From NCBI GenBank assembly GCA_013334735.1, contig JAAXXA010000167.1, positions 1 to 6,727 of the forward strand: 6,727 nt of DNA, given 5' to 3'. The notes below the pieces were generated by a model. It was not told where the DNA came from. It did no database searches and worked only from the letters and a program-made list of their open reading frames with translations. Position numbers and translations under genes: made by a program. This document shows, piece after piece, positions 5,082 through 6,727 of this stretch. This stretch comes from Bacteroidota bacterium. Lineage in GTDB: Bacteria > Bacteroidota > Bacteroidia > Bacteroidales > CG2-30-32-10. Numbering within the stretch: position 1 is the stretch's first letter; every line of letters begins with the position of its first letter.

Positions 5082-6727
5082 ATGAAAACAAATAAAACAT
5101 CTTTAATCGCAAGAAACAAGCGCCCCTTGTGCCTTATGCCTTGTGCCTTATACCTCTTTTTCACTATTCACTATTCACTATTCACTTTTCACTCTTTTTC
5201 TCAGGGCGTAGCAATCAATACCAACGGCGCTGCCGCAAACAACTCCGCAATGCTTGATGTAAGCAGCACAAATCAGGGAGTACGGATACCGAGAATAGCA
5301 CTTATAAGCACAACTTCTGCTTCTCCGATAAGTAATCCTGTAAATAGTTTGTTGGTTTATGATACAGTAGCAGTAAATGATGTAACATCAGGATATTATT
5401 ATTGGGATACTACAGCAACACCTTATCAATGGCGGAAACTACTGACTTCGGGCTCAAGCTGGCAATTAAACGGAAACATTGGAACAAATTCAGGTACAAA
5501 TTTTATTGGAACAATAGATAATTATTCACTTGGCTTCCGCACCAATAATATTAGAAGAATGATTATTGATTCATTGGGAAATGTAGGCATTGGAACTATC
5601 AGTCCAAATTGGAAGCTGACGGCGCTTGAAACAGATAATTTAACTGCTGGTAATCATTTAGTCGAATTTATTGCTAATCAATCTAAAACAGCCGGGGTCG
5701 CTCATGGTTGGTATGCAGATGGTAATGTTGTTACCGGTGGTTTATCAAGAGCTATTAACGGTAAACCTTATTTTTTGGGAACAAACAATTCTCCACAGGC
5801 AATAACAATTTTAGATAATGGCAATGTAGGCATCGGAACAACAACCCCAAATGCAAAACTTAATATAGCTGCTGTTACTGCCGGAACTCCAACAATAAAT
5901 GTTGATGGTAATTCTTCATATTCAACATTGCACCTAGTTACAATTGGACGATCTTCATCTGGATACGGAACAATTGGTGATGGCTTTAGAACTACTTCTA
6001 CAGCTAACAAATATAACTATGATAGACCTGATTATGCAACCCAAATTGATTTTGTAAGCGGTAATATAAGTTTTAAAACTTCTCCAATTGGTATTGTCGG
6101 AAATGAAATCAATTTTACGAATGCCATGACTATTTTGAACAATGGAAATGTTGGCATAGGTATGTCAACGCCAAATATTAGGTTAGAAGTAATGGGTGCC
6201 AATAATGTTAGAAGTGGAGAATTTATAAGAGTTACCGGTAATGTAAATGGCGCTCTTGATAATTCCGCTGGGTTGGGCATTGACGAAAGTGGCTCATATT
6301 GGGGGACATCATTATTTAGTAATAGCACTCGATTATTTACTGTGGAATCTAATGGTGGAATATTAGTAGGATCAGGTTACCAAACAAATAATGCCCCTTC
6401 CAATGGTGCAATTATTCAAGGTAATGTCGGAATTGGAACAACTGCGCCTTCCGAAAAGTTAGAAGTGTGTGGTAATTTAAAAGTTATCGGAACTATTAGA
6501 GCTTCAAGTACTATTACTGCTTCGCAATCCATTACCTGTTCCTCTGATATTCGCTTCAAAAAAGATATTACTCCTTTGTCTGGCGCGCTTGATAATATTT
6601 TGAAATTACAGGGGGTTACTTACTATTGGAAAGCAAAAGATTTTCCCGATAAAAATTTTACAGATGATAAACAAATAGGTTTAATAGCGCAGGAATTAGA
6701 AAAAGTATATCCCGAATTAGTGGTAAC
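5082..6727 (+). CDS. Secreted fibre-like protein with S74 domain, paralogue of gene 2 (3' end outside window)
   Basis: Open from ATG 5082 to the window end, 548 full codons, no stop. Residues 1-40 are a Sec signal peptide with a basic start (ARNKR), a repeat-encoded hydrophobic core and a cut after SFS. The N-terminal module follows (AINTNGAAANNSAMLD, then YYYWDTTATPYQWRKLL) and is closely similar to that of gene 2. VGIGTTSP-type repeats begin near 167, 248, 356 and 448, separated by unrelated shaft sequence with no glycine-rich domain. The S74 domain begins at SDIRFK, giving the expected Ser488/Lys493 dyad. It continues through GLIAQELEKVYPELVV, closer to the family norm than gene 2, and is cut by the window edge. 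By analogy with phage S74 proteins it would trimerise and then self-cleave before Ser488. The gene follows gene 2 by 190 bases, and local duplication is the simplest origin. Ligand unknown. Confidence 0.88.
   Translation, partial: MKTNKTSLIARNKRPLCLMPCALYLFFTIHYSLFTFHSFSQGVAINTNGAAANNSAMLDVSSTNQGVRIPRIALISTTSASPISNPVNSLLVYDTVAVNDVTSGYYYWDTTATPYQWRKLLTSGSSWQLNGNIGTNSGTNFIGTIDNYSLGFRTNNIRRMIIDSLGNVGIGTISPNWKLTALETDNLTAGNHLVEFIANQSKTAGVAHGWYADGNVVTGGLSRAINGKPYFLGTNNSPQAITILDNGNVGIGTTTPNAKLNIAAVTAGTPTINVDGNSSYSTLHLVTIGRSSSGYGTIGDGFRTTSTANKYNYDRPDYATQIDFVSGNISFKTSPIGIVGNEINFTNAMTILNNGNVGIGMSTPNIRLEVMGANNVRSGEFIRVTGNVNGALDNSAGLGIDESGSYWGTSLFSNSTRLFTVESNGGILVGSGYQTNNAPSNGAIIQGNVGIGTTAPSEKLEVCGNLKVIGTIRASSTITASQSITCSSDIRFKKDITPLSGALDNILKLQGVTYYWKAKDFPDKNFTDDKQIGLIAQELEKVYPELVV
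5125..5201 (+). repeat. Compound heptanucleotide array encoding the signal peptide of gene 3
   Basis: Eleven 7-base units run in one unbroken register. They are CCTTGTG, CCTTATG, CCTTGTG, CCTTATA and CCTCTTT (5125-5159), then TTCACTA three times, TTCACTT, TTCACTC and TTTTTCT (5160-5201). They encode about residues 15-40, nearly the whole hydrophobic core (PLCLMPCALYLFF, then TIHYSLFTFHSFS). Loss of one unit would bring TAG at 5209 into frame; gain of one would bring TGA at 5255 into frame. Confidence 0.88.

Noticed and set aside
2303..6727. Genes 2 and 3 as prophage tail fibres
   Set aside because: Both start with clear Sec signal peptides and the Bacteroidota N-terminal module, and there are no phage structural, lysis or integration genes in the window.

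Overview
This is an AT-rich window with three genes, all on the + strand, all encoding large surface or extracellular proteins. The style points to the phylum Bacteroidota. Evidence for this is the Sec signal peptides followed by the 'AINT-GAAA-NSAMLD-SSTNQG-RIPR' opening common in that phylum, A/T-rich leaders without a clear Shine-Dalgarno, and DUF2341/LamG and S74-type modules. No housekeeping gene, RNA gene, integrase, transposase or CRISPR array was seen, so the species and genomic setting cannot be fixed.

Layout: (1) 3-2198, the 3' part of a gene with two tandem DUF2341 + LamG (concanavalin-A-like) units. (2) 2199-2302, a short gap with a perfect GC-rich palindrome and a TAATAAC-type leader. 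(3) 2303-4891, a complete 862-residue secreted fibre-like protein: signal peptide, Bacteroidota N-terminal module, spaced VGIGTTSP repeats, a large glycine-rich domain, and a C-terminal peptidase S74 (intramolecular chaperone) domain ending in a coiled coil. (4) 4892-5081, a gap of 190 bases with an array of 7-base units, a second copy of the palindrome and another TAATAAC-type leader. (5) 5082-6727, a paralogue of gene 2 without the glycine-rich domain. It runs off the window inside its S74 domain.

Genes 2 and 3 look like duplicated fibre or adhesin genes with a shared secretion and N-terminal module, a different shaft, and an S74 tip that is predicted to trimerise the shaft and then cut itself off (Ser745/Lys750 in gene 2, Ser488/Lys493 in gene 3). 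Gene 1 may add carbohydrate or protein binding through its LamG domains. No type IX C-terminal sorting domain was recognised in genes 1 or 2, so the route to the outer surface is open.

The most unusual feature is 7-base periodicity. Both signal peptides are encoded largely by heptanucleotide repeats (CCTTRTG, then TTCACTA in gene 3). A diverged array in inverted orientation lies between genes 2 and 3, and the bases just before both ATGs are TAATAAC-type heptamers. Because 7 is not a multiple of 3, each coding heptamer encodes the same hydrophobic heptapeptide cycle in every frame. Gain or loss of one unit would still put the mature protein out of frame and meet a stop within about 60 bases. 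This makes both genes candidates for repeat-slippage phase variation, which the sequence suggests but cannot prove.
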